41,952 bases of DNA, taken from Opitutus sp. GAS368 (GTDB taxonomy: Bacteria > Verrucomicrobiota > Verrucomicrobiia > Opitutales > Opitutaceae). Of the stretch, positions 25,259 to 33,876 are shown in pieces. Made by a program: the position numbers and the translations under genes. The DNA is taken from positions 1-41,952 of the forward strand of contig CAMBVX010000012.1 of the NCBI GenBank assembly GCA_945871085.1. Reading direction: 5' to 3'. Every line of letters starts with the position of its first letter. The stretch's first letter is position 1. The notes under the pieces are model-generated. The model was given only the letters and a program-made list of their open reading frames with translations. It was not told the origin of the DNA and made no database searches.

Positions 25259-25527
25259 AATCCCTCAGCTCCATCATTGGTCAGATCGATCTGGCTCCGA
25301 AGACTCTCACCGATGCCCGCCAGCAGCTCCGCGCCATCAAAGAAGCCCTGACCGCCCTCGCCGCGGCCACGCCGTCTGCCCCGCCGACCGCAAGGCCACC
25401 GGCCACGCCAGTCAACGCCCTGACGACCTATCGCGGCCTCGTGGGCCAAGCACGGACGGACTTTTTTCGGGCGAATGAAGATGCTATCTGGGCCCTCTTC
25501 CGCGCCACCGCCAACACCACAAAGTAA
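25255..25527 (+). CDS. Hypothetical small protein
   Basis: A 90-residue protein. Helical N-terminal half, a Pro/Ala/Thr linker (residues about 37-55) and a helical C-terminus. No family recognised. It starts inside the stop codon of the previous gene, so the two are coupled. Confidence 0.5.
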   Translation: MKSLSSIIGQIDLAPKTLTDARQQLRAIKEALTALAAATPSAPPTARPPATPVNALTTYRGLVGQARTDFFRANEDAIWALFRATANTTK

Positions 25528-25542
25528 CCGCACCCACACCAA

Positions 25543-26214
25543 ATGAATCACCACCAAACGGGGTCCAACCCCGCCGACTTCAAACGCTACCTCACCGCGA
25601 ATCGCATCGCGTTCCTACCTGCCGACCTCATCGAGGCGCTCGCCACCGCCCAGGCTTACTGCGACGGTATACACCTCGAAGGAGCGAAGTTCTCGATTGA
25701 CGCCGCCAACAGCGAGCTTGGTCGCATCGCAGCCGAGGCCCGCGCTACGCCCAGCGCGGAAAATCTGCTGAAGCTGAGCGAGACAACGCACGACGCTCTT
25801 CACGCGCGATACGAGGCTGTCCGTATTTTGATCGGTGATACATACGAGGGCTTCAAAATTGAAAAGGTGCGGCCCTTGCTTCGTCAGGTGCACGCGTTGG
25901 CGGCCCCGATCATCGCCGAGCAGATCGAACTCGCGGCCCGCTCCGGTGCCGCTCGCGCCGAGGCATTCGGCGTGCGCTATGACCGCTCGGAAGACACCGT
26001 TGTCGCCGCGCTCCTGGCCTTCCAAACGCGGGCTGGGCAGTATCTCCTTCAGGACGGCCCCCGAGAAAGCGAACCCGGTGCGGTTGGGTACCTGTTTGGC
26101 GACCTGCGTCCGCTGGCCCCTTCCGCCGCCGTGGAGGAGGTGCCCGACGCACCGAAGCCAACGACCGCGCCCGCCCTCAAAACGGCCGTCGAGCTGATCG
26201 CAGCTCGATCCTAG
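25543..26214 (+). CDS. Hypothetical protein of satellite cargo region
   Basis: A 223-residue, mostly helical protein (residues about 40-150 look like a helical bundle), ending in a Pro/Ala-rich tail. No recognised domain, signal peptide or membrane segment. It is last in the plus-strand gene row and is followed within eight bases by a long hairpin terminator. Genes in this position in satellites often carry phage-interference or other cargo functions, but nothing in the sequence shows that here. Confidence 0.55.
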   Translation: MNHHQTGSNPADFKRYLTANRIAFLPADLIEALATAQAYCDGIHLEGAKFSIDAANSELGRIAAEARATPSAENLLKLSETTHDALHARYEAVRILIGDTYEGFKIEKVRPLLRQVHALAAPIIAEQIELAARSGAARAEAFGVRYDRSEDTVVAALLAFQTRAGQYLLQDGPRESEPGAVGYLFGDLRPLAPSAAVEEVPDAPKPTTAPALKTAVELIAARS

Positions 26215-26221
26215 TTCCTTT

Positions 26222-26307
26222 CCCAACCGCAAAGCCGACGTGCTAGACCGCTGGGGGCTCGGAACTAATTTCGCCGAGTCAGCGGTCGCCTGCGGTTGGG
26301 TTTTTTT
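26222..26307 (+). ncRNA. Nested three-stem hairpin with terminator tract
   Basis: Three perfect stems are nested in one 79-base arm: CCCAACCGCA (26222-26231) with TGCGGTTGGG (26291-26300); ACCGCTG (26247-26253) with CAGCGGT (26280-26286); CTCGG (26258-26262) with CCGAG (26274-26278). Seven T's follow the outer stem. It can be read as the terminator of the upstream genes, but the inner loops and the 15-base internal loop are larger than a plain terminator needs, so a structured RNA product is possible. Confidence 0.5.
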
Positions 26308-26327
26308 GGTCAGCGATAACCAAATAA

Positions 26328-26410
26328 CTCACTGTCGATATTCACGTCGGCGAGAGCCATTTTTGCCGACGCTCGAGTGCCGGAGGGCCTCGGGCGACAG
26401 TGAGGCTAAT
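26328..26410 (+). ncRNA. Candidate three-way-junction RNA structure
   Basis: An outer stem of CTCACTGTCG (26328-26337) and CGACAGTGAG (26395-26404) encloses two hairpins: CGTCGGC (26345-26351) with GCCGACG (26365-26371), and CTCGAG (26372-26377) with CTCGGG (26389-26394, one wobble pair). A TTTTT tract follows at 26410. All pairs are visible in the sequence. Transcription is not shown. Confidence 0.4.
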
Positions 26411-26719
26411 TTTTCCAGACACCCAACGCATCAGGAATAGTGCGGTCCGCACCGTGCGTTCGTTGATCGAGGGCTTCCTCGCTCGGTGCCATGTCGGGGC
26501 GTCACCCGGGCGCCATGCCAACGTTGATCACCGTGATCGTGGCGTAGACCGTGAGGTCGCGCACCCGCCGGTGGGCGCGAGTGTGCCGGATGCGCGGGGA
26601 GGAATGAGCCGCCGTCGGCACGATCAAGGTCGACGGTTAGACCTTCGTTGGGTCCACCTCGCGCCTGTAAAATAGACAAACCAAGCGACAAACCGAGTTT
26701 TCACCCAGCAAAAGAAGGC
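26411..26719. other. Non-coding tail of element, hairpin-rich
   Basis: No credible gene. Several further short inverted repeats can be read: AACGCA/TGCGTT around GTGCGGTCCGCAC (26425-26460), CGAGG/CCTCG near 26468, GCGCACCC/GGTGGGCGC near 26565 and AAGGTC/GACCTT near 26626. The word CGTTGGGTCCACC (26646-26658) resembles a degenerate att core. Possibly a structured border, possibly debris. Confidence 0.4.
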
Positions 26720-26736
26720 CCCGTTAGGGTCCACCA
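26720..26736. repeat. attR, 17-bp tRNA-end duplicate
   Basis: CCCGTTAGGGTCCACCA is identical to the last 17 bases of the tRNA-Ala gene at 19932-19948. It marks the right border of the element and is the displaced original tRNA end. Confidence 0.9.
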
Positions 26737-26740
26737 TTTT

Positions 26741-26772
26741 GAAGGCCGCCGTAACAGGCGGCCTTCTTTTTT
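26741..26772 (+). terminator. Original terminator of tRNA-Ala, now beyond attR
   Basis: GAAGGCCGCC (26741-26750) and GGCGGCCTTC (26757-26766) form a perfect ten-pair stem followed by six T's. It sits four bases after attR, the same relative place as the element's substitute terminator after attL. It also lies just past the convergent protease gene stop. Confidence 0.8.
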
Positions 26773-26776
26773 GCCG

Positions 26777-27568
26777 CTAAGATTGAAGGGCCGGCGGCGG
26801 TTCGACGGGGGAGGGCGTGACGGCGTAGATCCGGGCCAGCACGGTTTGCCAGTGAGCGTCGTCGATCTCGCGGCGCTTGACCGCCCGGTATTCCGACTCT
26901 CCGGCGGCAAAGATAAACGCGAAGAGCACGGCGAGCATGTAGAAAGGCTCAGTGGCCAGATTCAACGTCGGCGCGGCGAGGGCGATAACCACGCCGAGAC
27001 CCGCCAGCACCTTACCCACGGTTGCGGCCCAAAACGTGGCGCGTAAATAGGGCAGGCGTGTGGCGAGCAGCGCCCGCAAAATACGGCCACCGTCCATAGG
27101 AAAAGCCGGGAGAAGATTGAAACAGCCCATCACCAGATTCGCGATGAACACCTGCCCAAGCAGGCCCTCCAAAGAATGCTTGGCCACGGTGCCGGTGTCG
27201 TCACCCAGCGGAACAAACCAAAGCACGCCGACGATCACGAAGTTCACCGCCGGCCCGGCAATCGTCATCAGAAACTCGCGCACGGGTTGACGTGGAATGT
27301 CGTCGAATTCAGCCATACCGCCGATGGGCATCAACAAGATCCGCCGCACCCCAATGCCGAAGTGCATCGCGGTGAAGGAGTGCCCGAGTTCGTGCAGGAC
27401 GACGCAGGTGAAAAAAGCGAGGATCGTGGCGACGCTCCACAGCACCCCCGACCAGCCCGCCTCGCTCCAGCCCTCCTGGGCGACAAAGGCGAGGAGCAGG
27501 AAGAAAGAGAAATGCACCTCGAGGCGAATACCTCGGATGCGGAAAAGGTTCATTGACCATCCAAGCAT
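26777..27568 (-). CDS. Site-2 protease (M50) membrane metallopeptidase
   Basis: A 263-residue integral membrane protease. The zinc-binding motif HELGH is at residues 59-63 in the first core helix and [12 protein letters not shown] near residue 165 supplies the third ligand. Hydrophobic segments at the ends complete about six membrane passes. Such proteases cut regulatory membrane proteins inside the bilayer. There is no CBS domain. The start at 27568 ([13 protein letters not shown]) fits the family; 27553 would also be possible. It is divergent from the response regulator gene (81 bases between starts). Regulatory target unknown. Confidence 0.85.
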   Translation of the reverse strand: MLGWSMNLFRIRGIRLEVHFSFFLLLAFVAQEGWSEAGWSGVLWSVATILAFFTCVVLHELGHSFTAMHFGIGVRRILLMPIGGMAEFDDIPRQPVREFLMTIAGPAVNFVIVGVLWFVPLGDDTGTVAKHSLEGLLGQVFIANLVMGCFNLLPAFPMDGGRILRALLATRLPYLRATFWAATVGKVLAGLGVVIALAAPTLNLATEPFYMLAVLFAFIFAAGESEYRAVKRREIDDAHWQTVLARIYAVTPSPVEPPPALQS

Positions 27569-27648
27569 GGGGCCTAACAAAGGCGCGCCTGCGAAAATCG
27601 CCAGCGCCTTCGCTCGTGATTCGTGGCAAGTCCCTCGACTATTCTCCG

Positions 27649-29178
27649 ATGTCCGATCCCGCCACCAAACCACCCACCATACTCGTGATCGATGACGACA
27701 ACGAGATTCGTTATTCACTCTCGCGGGTGCTGACTTCCCGCAAATATCTCGTCACCGAGGCGGCCAGCGGCGAGCAGGGGATTGCGATGGTAAAAAAAGG
27801 GCCCGCGCCCGATCTCGTGTTTCTCGATGTGCGCATGGGTGGCATGGGCGGCATCGAAGCGCTCCAACATATCCGCTCGGTCAATCCGAAGCAGTTGGTT
27901 GTATTGATGACGGCCTTTGGCACCGCGCAGACCGCGATCGAGGCGATGAAATATGGGGCGTTTGATTACGTGATGAAGCCGTTTGATCCCGCCAAAGTGC
28001 TGTCGCTGGCGGAAAACGCTCTCAAGACCCACGCCGATATGAGGGCGGTCGGCGACTACAAACCCACGATCAATGCAGACGACTATCGCGAGGGCGTCGT
28101 GGGGAGTTCACCCGCGATGCAAGACGTATTCAAGGTGATCGGTCAGGTGACCGCGAGCGACGTCACGGTGATGATCACCGGCGAAAGCGGCACCGGCAAG
28201 GAACTGGTTGCGCGCTCCATCTGGAAGCATAGCCATCGTACGACGAAAGCCTTCATTGCGGTGAACTGTGCGGCGATCCCTGACAACCTCATTGAAAGCG
28301 AATTGTTCGGGCACGAAAAAGGGTCGTTTACGGGCGCCACGGTGCAGCGGCTGGGCAAGTTTGAGTTGTGCGACAAGGGCACCATCTTCCTCGACGAAAT
28401 CGGGGACATGGCACTCGCAACCCAAACCAAAATTCTGCGGGTGCTGCAACAAGGTGAGATTCAACGCGTCGGCGGCACCGAGACCATCAGGGTTGACGTC
28501 CGTATCATCGCGGCGACCAACAAGGACCTCGAAGAGATGGTGCGGACGAAGACTTTCCGCGAAGACCTCTATTACCGGCTGAACGTCGTGCGCATCCGCA
28601 TGCCCCCCTTGCGCGACCGGGGTGACGACGTCCCTCAGCTCGTCGATTTTTGTCTGCAAAATCTCGTGAAGCAGAAGAAATCACGCGTGACGAAAGTGTC
28701 CCCCGAGGCGATGGCCGTGCTCACTCGGCACAAGTGGCCGGGCAACGTCCGCGAATTGGAAAATGCCATCTATCGCAGTGCCGTCATCGCCCAAGGTGAC
28801 GCAATCTTGGTGAAGGATTTGCCCTCCGAAATCCGCGGTGCGACACTCTTGGAGCCGATGACAGCATCGCCGGGCGGCGGCGCAAGTGAAGCTCCCTTTG
28901 ACGCCACCCGGACCGCGATGGGGGAAAGTAGGGCGCTCGCGAGCGCGCGAGCCCATGCACGCAGCCTGACAGCTGATGCCAACCTACCGCCCCTGACCCT
29001 CGAGGTCGCGTTTGATTTCCTTTACGCCGAGCTTAGCAAAGAAGGCGAATTAATGCTGAGCAAAATTGAACAAGAACTCGCGCGCCGTGCCCTCGTCGCC
29101 AGCGGCGGAGACGCCTCGTTGGCAGCCAAGCAACTCGGTCTGACCAAGGTGATGTTCCAAAAACGTCTCAAGGATTAA
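27649..29178 (+). CDS. Sigma-54-dependent response regulator (NtrC family)
   Basis: A 509-residue regulator. The receiver domain (residues 10-125) has the acidic pocket IDDDNE and the phosphoacceptor Asp60 in FLDVRMGG. The AAA+ domain has Walker A GESGTGKE near residue 177 and the sigma-54-binding loop GSFTGA (Ser for the usual Ala). A Fis-type helix-turn-helix ([19 protein letters not shown]) ends the protein. It activates sigma-54 promoters on phosphorylation. No partner kinase gene is adjacent, so it is an orphan in this window. The start at 27649 matches the domain; frames from 27553 add an unlikely tail. Confidence 0.92.
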   Translation: MSDPATKPPTILVIDDDNEIRYSLSRVLTSRKYLVTEAASGEQGIAMVKKGPAPDLVFLDVRMGGMGGIEALQHIRSVNPKQLVVLMTAFGTAQTAIEAMKYGAFDYVMKPFDPAKVLSLAENALKTHADMRAVGDYKPTINADDYREGVVGSSPAMQDVFKVIGQVTASDVTVMITGESGTGKELVARSIWKHSHRTTKAFIAVNCAAIPDNLIESELFGHEKGSFTGATVQRLGKFELCDKGTIFLDEIGDMALATQTKILRVLQQGEIQRVGGTETIRVDVRIIAATNKDLEEMVRTKTFREDLYYRLNVVRIRMPPLRDRGDDVPQLVDFCLQNLVKQKKSRVTKVSPEAMAVLTRHKWPGNVRELENAIYRSAVIAQGDAILVKDLPSEIRGATLLEPMTASPGGGASEAPFDATRTAMGESRALASARAHARSLTADANLPPLTLEVAFDFLYAELSKEGELMLSKIEQELARRALVASGGDASLAAKQLGLTKVMFQKRLKD

Positions 29179-29315
29179 CTGTGCGTTTCATGATTCTTAA
29201 GTCGCTGAAAAAGCACATTTTTAGCGCCAACAAGTCACCCCGACGTCGCCCGTCCCCTGGCTCTAAATTCATGCGAATCTTCCTCACTTGAGAAGGCCGA
29301 GTTCGCGAGGGGCCT

Positions 29316-29515
29316 TCAGGATTGATCTGGCGCGGAAGCACGGAGTAATTCGGTTTGGCGGTCGGCGTCCTTGAAGGAGAGATCGACGCAGCGATCGACG
29401 AGTGCCCGGACGCGTTTGAAGGTGGCGAGCAGCGATTTGATCTGGGGTGGTTCTGTCGGGCCGGACGTCGCGGGAGCGGCTGCGCCTGTTGTGGGTTTAG
29501 CTGAGCTGGCAATAG
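29316..29515 (-). pseudogene. Possible gene fragment beside transposase remnant
   Basis: The minus strand from about 29515 down to 29316 encodes protein-like text (QIKSLLATFKRVRALVDRCV, then DLSFKDADRQTELLRAS) and then a stop. It lacks a credible start because the transposase remnant begins directly upstream of it. It may be the tail of a gene cut by that insertion. No family recognised. Confidence 0.3.
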
Positions 29516-29524
29516 GCACCAGTT

Positions 29525-30268
29525 TTCGCGACCGGGTCTTTATACTTTTGGCTGAAGGAACCGGGGCGCATGGGCCGGCCCATCCCGGAGTTCTGCGCGT
29601 CATCGGTCGCTTTGTCGTGCTGGTCGATGGCCTGAAAAAATCCAAGGCGGGCTGCAAGATGCCGGCCGTCAAATCTCTCCATCAAACTTCGGACTCCAAG
29701 GCTAAGTCGGAGTATATTATGGGCCATTCGTGCGAAGCGCTCGCGCTGCTCGTCAAGGTGGGCAAGAGCTTTCAAGCCGTGCCGTTGACCGCGCGGTTTC
29801 ACGAAGAACTCGTGTTCTCCCACCGAGACTGCCGGACACTCCTCGCAAAACGGCTGCTCCTGCGCGCTCGCCGCCTTGCAGCTGCCGGAGTCGGTGCTAT
29901 TGGTGGCCGATTCTTACTAAGCCTGCGGTAAAATCATCGCCGGACTGCTCGACCAAGGCGGCCACCTGATTTCCCGGCCCAAGAAAAACGTCTGCGTCTA
30001 TACCGTGTCGCCCCTCCCCCGGCGCGCGGGCCGCGGCCTGACCAAACTTTACGGAACTAAAATCCGGCTGTGCGATCGTTTCACCGGGCCCTTGGCGACG
30101 AAGCTGCGCCCGGTCTAGGACGAGCAGGGCGTCACCCTGCGCTGGGTTTGCCTCGTCCGCTTTGTCCCCGTCGTGTATCCCCACTGCGGCCAAATGCTCC
30201 TGCTGTGCACCGACCTCAGCCTCGCTCCGGCCGAGATCATCCGACGCAACGACAAACATAAAATGTGA
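29525..30268 (+). pseudogene. Decayed DDE transposase (IS4-like)
   Basis: Plus-strand pieces of one transposase are readable in two frames. The first frame carries RFVVLVDGLKKSKAGCKMPA then EYIMGHSCEALALLVKVGKS; from about 29897 the frame shifts to LLVADSYY (stop) ACGKIIAGLLDQGGHLISRP and then VCVYTVSPLPRRAGRGLTKL. There is a frameshift, a stop near 29918 and another near 30116. The text ends NDKHKM, short of a full C-terminus. So the copy is dead. The IS4-like label is from motif memory; ends were not found. Confidence 0.65.
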
Positions 30269-30730
30269 GAGTCGCAGAGCGTTTCGCTTTCACGCCGGAG
30301 TGTGAAATAACGGTATCGATAGTCGGCCGGATCGATAGTCCGCCAACGGAAACCAAAGGTTTTCGACTAAAAGAATCCCGAAGACCGCAAGAAGCGATAG
30401 TCCGCTAACCGCGATGCCCGATCCGCAGCGCGTATTCACGATTGCAACGTTTGGGTGCGGACGAGGGCGCAAACGGTGCGGCGATTATGGTCTTCTGCAA
30501 CGGGCGAGGTGAGGTCAGTCGTGGTCTGATGCAGGCGAGTGTGCCGCTGGTTGAGCAGGCTGTTGGACCGGCGATTGAACCTACGGCAGATCAAAACGGC
30601 CTTGGACCGGCGTAGGCGGCAGGTATCGCCATGGTGGGACCCGTCGAGCCCGCGCTGTCTGCCCGCGCTGGCAACACGCGCTGGCGACATGGCTCGACCT
30701 CGCGGATGTGTGTGCCTAGCGTTACTTCCG
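30269..30730. other. Gene-free stretch with short direct repeats
   Basis: No credible gene is seen. CGATAGTC occurs at 30317-30324, 30333-30340 and 30395-30402, each followed by a related word (CGGCC or CCGC(C/T)). The stretch lies between the dead transposase and the acetyltransferase gene. Confidence 0.45.
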
Positions 30731-31867
30731 ATGTCCATCGCCCTTACCGTCGTTCCGCTGGATCAAACCCGCGCTCGGGATCGCGGTCGTTTCCTGCATG
30801 TGGCGAAACACTTGTATGCCCGGGACCCGCAGTGGGTGGCACCGCTCGTTTCCGAAGCGCAAAGGGTGATTTCGCCGGCGAATCCGTTTTTCCAGCACGC
30901 CCGCATGCAGCTCTGGGTGGCCGTGCGCGCGGGCCGTGACATCGGGCGTATCGCCGCGATCTTGGACGACACTCACAACGCCGTCCATGGCTGCCGCACG
31001 GTGCATTTCGGCTTCCTCGAAAGCATCGACGACGGCGCGGTCACCCACGCGCTCTTCGCTGTGGTGATCGCCTGGGCGCGGGCGGCTGGTTGCGACCGCG
31101 TCGTTGGTCCGATGAATCCGTCGATCAATGACGAGTGTGGTTTGTTGGTTGCTGGCTTCGACTCCCCGCCGGTGCTGATGATGACCTACAACCAATCCTA
31201 CTTGCCGACGTTGGTGGAGGCTGCGGGGTTCGGCAAAGCGAAGGATCTTTTCGCTTACTACATTGACTTGGCGAGAGCGCCGGCGGACCGACTGGATCGG
31301 ATCGCCACGAATTTCCGCCGCCGCCATCCGCAAGTCACGGTGCGGGCGATTACCAAGGCCACGGCGGAAGTCGATGTGCCGAAGCTCAAGCAAATCTACA
31401 ATGAGGCCTGGGAAAAAAACTGGGGCGCGGTGCCGTTGACGGATGGTGAAATCAGCCTGTTGGCGGAGCGGTTGCTCCCTTTGGTTGTGCAGGGTCTTGT
31501 GTGGCTGGCAGAGGAGGGGAGCGAGGTTGCCGGTTTCCTGTTGGCGGTGCCGGATGCCAATGAGATCATCCAGCCGCTGCGCGGGCGCCTGCTGTCACCG
31601 GGGCTATGGCGGGCGTTGCCCTATCTCGCGGGCTGGCGGCAGCCACGGCTGTTCCGCGTGATCGCGCTCGGCACGCGGCCCCAATTTCGTCGGCGGGGAT
31701 TGGAGGCTATGATGCTGGCCGAGACGTTGCACAAGGCCCGCCAAATCGGCTTCAGCGGTTGCGAGGGTTCCTGGATTCTCGAAGACAACACACCGGTCCG
31801 CCGGTTGCTCGCGGCCTTTTCCGCTGTGCCCTACAAGACCTACCGGATCTACGAACGCTCAGTGTAA
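30731..31867 (+). CDS. GNAT-like N-acetyltransferase (YghO-like)
   Basis: A 378-residue protein. It resembles the large YghO-type acetyltransferases: an N-terminal domain with FLHVAKHLYARDPQWVAPL, the segment RVVGPMNPSINDECGLL and a C-terminal GNAT part with the acetyl-CoA loop ALGTRPQFRRRGLEAMM near residue 318. Substrate unknown. ATG at 30731 was chosen because the longer frame from 30539 reads as junk. Its 3' end overlaps the convergent PAP2-type gene by 19 bases. Confidence 0.72.
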   Translation: MSIALTVVPLDQTRARDRGRFLHVAKHLYARDPQWVAPLVSEAQRVISPANPFFQHARMQLWVAVRAGRDIGRIAAILDDTHNAVHGCRTVHFGFLESIDDGAVTHALFAVVIAWARAAGCDRVVGPMNPSINDECGLLVAGFDSPPVLMMTYNQSYLPTLVEAAGFGKAKDLFAYYIDLARAPADRLDRIATNFRRRHPQVTVRAITKATAEVDVPKLKQIYNEAWEKNWGAVPLTDGEISLLAERLLPLVVQGLVWLAEEGSEVAGFLLAVPDANEIIQPLRGRLLSPGLWRALPYLAGWRQPRLFRVIALGTRPQFRRRGLEAMMLAETLHKARQIGFSGCEGSWILEDNTPVRRLLAAFSAVPYKTYRIYERSV

Positions 31868-32805
31868 CGCCGCCCACCGAATCGAAAGTGCAGAGCCTGC
31901 GCGGCGGGGAACAAAACGGCGGCCGCCGCGAGTCCGCCGATGATGTCGACGGCATAGTGCGCCCGGGTGTAAACCGTCGAAAAAAGAATGGTGACGGCGC
32001 AGCAGACATGCAGCCAACGAACCAGCCGGATGTATCGCCAAGAAAACCACGCGGTCACGAGCGCCACCGCCACATGACTGCTCGGAAACGCGGCGCCGGG
32101 GATCTCCCCGTGTTCTTCCACCAGCGTGAACGCTCCCCGGGCCCACTGGCCGTCGGTGCGGATGGCGAGCGGTCGCGGATCCCGTCCATAGTGGGCAATG
32201 AACTGCGTGCGCTCGGGTGTGGCGGTGAAGAGCACGCGCGGCCCCACGGCCGGCACCACCAAGTAAGTCGCGTAACAGGCGTAGAACACGAGCGAGACGA
32301 CCGTCACGAAATGCCGAAAGGCCGGCCGATTTTGCACGGATAGCCAGAAGCCGACGCCGCCCACCATCACATAGTAGCTCAGGTAGGACAGGTGCATGAA
32401 CTCGCTGAACCAAGGGTGCGCGTATACGACAGGAAAAGCCTCCGCCGGCTGGAACCCGAGCAACGCGTGATCGGCTCGGAGCAGCCACAGGTCGAGCCGG
32501 GGCGTAGTCAGCATCTGGTTCACCAGTGCAGTCTCCCGATACAACCCAGCATAGAGCAAAATCGGGTAAAATTCTCGCAGCCACGCCCACCCAGCCTGCG
32601 CGGCAGATACCGTCCTGGCGACATCGCGAGCGGCGGACGGCGGGTGCGTGCGGATGAGGAGATCCACGACCACTATGGTGCTGATGTGCAAGACGACGAG
32701 CCCGAGCCAATGTTCTCCGCGCAGCGCCAGCGCGACGAGGGCGACGAACAGCAGGTATCCTTGCGTGGCGACGTCAACAAGGCGGTATTGGCTCAGCAGC
32801 GACAC
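31849..32805 (-). CDS. PAP2/Aur1-like membrane phosphatase or phosphotransferase
   Basis: About 318 residues with six hydrophobic segments. The C-terminal half holds AFPSSHVAVAL near residue 243 and STVYTRAHYAVDIIGG near 277, the two conserved phosphatase motifs with catalytic His residues. The first motif KxxxxxxRP is not visible; this pattern fits the Aur1/Ipt1-like (PAP2_3) branch, which transfers phospho-headgroups in lipid metabolism. The start is uncertain: the GTG at 32805 gives a normal protein, while the open frame continues to 33243 inside the LON-domain gene without credible sequence. It ends in a 19-base convergent overlap with the acetyltransferase gene. Confidence 0.75.
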   Translation of the reverse strand: MSLLSQYRLVDVATQGYLLFVALVALALRGEHWLGLVVLHISTIVVVDLLIRTHPPSAARDVARTVSAAQAGWAWLREFYPILLYAGLYRETALVNQMLTTPRLDLWLLRADHALLGFQPAEAFPVVYAHPWFSEFMHLSYLSYYVMVGGVGFWLSVQNRPAFRHFVTVVSLVFYACYATYLVVPAVGPRVLFTATPERTQFIAHYGRDPRPLAIRTDGQWARGAFTLVEEHGEIPGAAFPSSHVAVALVTAWFSWRYIRLVRWLHVCCAVTILFSTVYTRAHYAVDIIGGLAAAAVLFPAAQALHFRFGGRRYTERS

Positions 32806-33083
32806 ACGACCGAGCGAGGATACTCTGGCTGGCCAAGGCAAGCCTGTGGTGAGCAGCGGGGTTCGCGGTCGGCGCAGGTCACTACACTCGTTCCGGCCTT
32901 GCCGGTCGGCTGTGCAGATGGGTTGGGGGCGACGGGGGTGAAAGGTGGGCCCAAAAATGATGCTCAGCGGGAATCGTCCAGTGGTCGCGGGTGGGCCGAC
33001 GTCGGTCGCTTGGTCTGATTGTCGCCCTAAACGGCGGATCGGAGGTTGGCGTGCTTCTATAATCCGGCAGCTCCGAAGGGGTT

Positions 33084-33773
33084 TTAGTTGTCCGCAATAT
33101 GCTCGTCCCGGAGGCGGCCTTGGAGTCTTTTTCGCAGCGTGAGGTTGGTGATCTCGGCCCGGACTTGAGCACTGAAGAGGTGAAAGCGCCTGCGGACATC
33201 CAAGGTTTCGAGTAGTGCTTGTTTCACTTTCGGATCGTCGCACAGACTAAAGGCTGCGATGTCGACGAAGACCTCGGGGTCATCGACGTTTTTCAAGAAT
33301 GCGGCCATTTGCCCCAAGACCGAGGGCCTGGTGGCGGCGAGCTTATGCTTCAGCGCGAGGAGGCGGGCCAGTTCGCGCCGCAGCACAACTAAGTCGTCGT
33401 TGGTGCCGGGCAAGCTGGCGAGCGCGCGCACGCGGATGCGCCGGTAGGGTTCGTCAGTGATGATGCTGGCAATCTCGATGCGACACAGTCCCTGGATTAG
33501 GAGGTTCGACGTTCCGTGGTCGGTTTTTTGACAGGCGCGAACGATGCCGACAGTCGCGACGCGGTGAGGTGGGTCGATCTGGCCGAGCACACCACATTGG
33601 CGTGGGTCGATCCCGGCGACTGCGAAGAGCCGATTGGTCGCGAGCACATCACGCAGCATTTGGCGGTAGCGTGGCTCAAAGATGAAGAGCGGCATCAGGG
33701 CTTGGGGAAAGAACGCCACGTTTGGCAAAGTCATGACCGGGATCTCTTCGGGTAGCGTGATTTCCATATCCAT
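33084..33773 (-). CDS. Stand-alone LON-domain protein
   Basis: A 229-residue protein with only the N-terminal substrate-binding domain of Lon protease: PEEIPVMTLPNVAFFPQALM and PLFIFEPRYRQMLRD, then GIVRACQKTDHGTSNLLIQG. There is no AAA+ or protease part. Such proteins are widespread, of unclear function, and may act as adaptors. It is divergent from dnaK with 219 bases between starts, where a set of TGTGACA repeats lies. An alternative start is the second Met at codon 3. Confidence 0.85.
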   Translation of the reverse strand: MDMEITLPEEIPVMTLPNVAFFPQALMPLFIFEPRYRQMLRDVLATNRLFAVAGIDPRQCGVLGQIDPPHRVATVGIVRACQKTDHGTSNLLIQGLCRIEIASIITDEPYRRIRVRALASLPGTNDDLVVLRRELARLLALKHKLAATRPSVLGQMAAFLKNVDDPEVFVDIAAFSLCDDPKVKQALLETLDVRRRFHLFSAQVRAEITNLTLRKRLQGRLRDEHIADN

Positions 33774-33808
33774 GTGGACAGCGTAGGGGATGGACGCCGA
33801 TTTTCAAC

Positions 33809-33876
33809 TGTCACAAGCTGTGACACGACGCACGGCCAGGCGTCGCTAAGTGCGCCACAACTGTGACACTGTGACC
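33809..33876. promoter_or_regulatory. TGTGACA repeats upstream of dnaK
   Basis: TGTCACA (33809-33815) and TGTGACA (33819-33825) form an inverted repeat with a three-base spacer. TGTGACA recurs at 33862-33868 and TGTGACC at 33870-33876. No CIRCE element (TTAGCACTC-N9-GAGTGCTAA) is present. These repeats are candidates for a heat-shock or other operator shared by dnaK and the divergent LON-domain gene. Confidence 0.45.

Larger units (their letters stand above)
19932..26736. mobile_element. Satellite-like integrated element in tRNA-Ala
   Basis: A 6.8-kb element bounded by two exact copies of CCCGTTAGGGTCCACCA. Its left copy is the tRNA-Ala 3' end and the integrase gene sits next to it, as expected for tRNA-site integration. 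The gene order is integrase, divergent regulator, excisionase-like gene, three further co-transcribed genes ending with a helicase, an iteron-like array and three small genes. No capsid, tail, terminase, relaxase or conjugation gene is present. This resembles phage-inducible chromosomal islands or other satellites in architecture, but none of the proteins is proof of phage dependence. Confidence 0.85.

Noticed and set aside
26618-26658. Integron-type attC site (GTTAGAC word near 26633)
   Set aside because: Only the short GTTRRRY word fits; no paired R box and no integron integrase.
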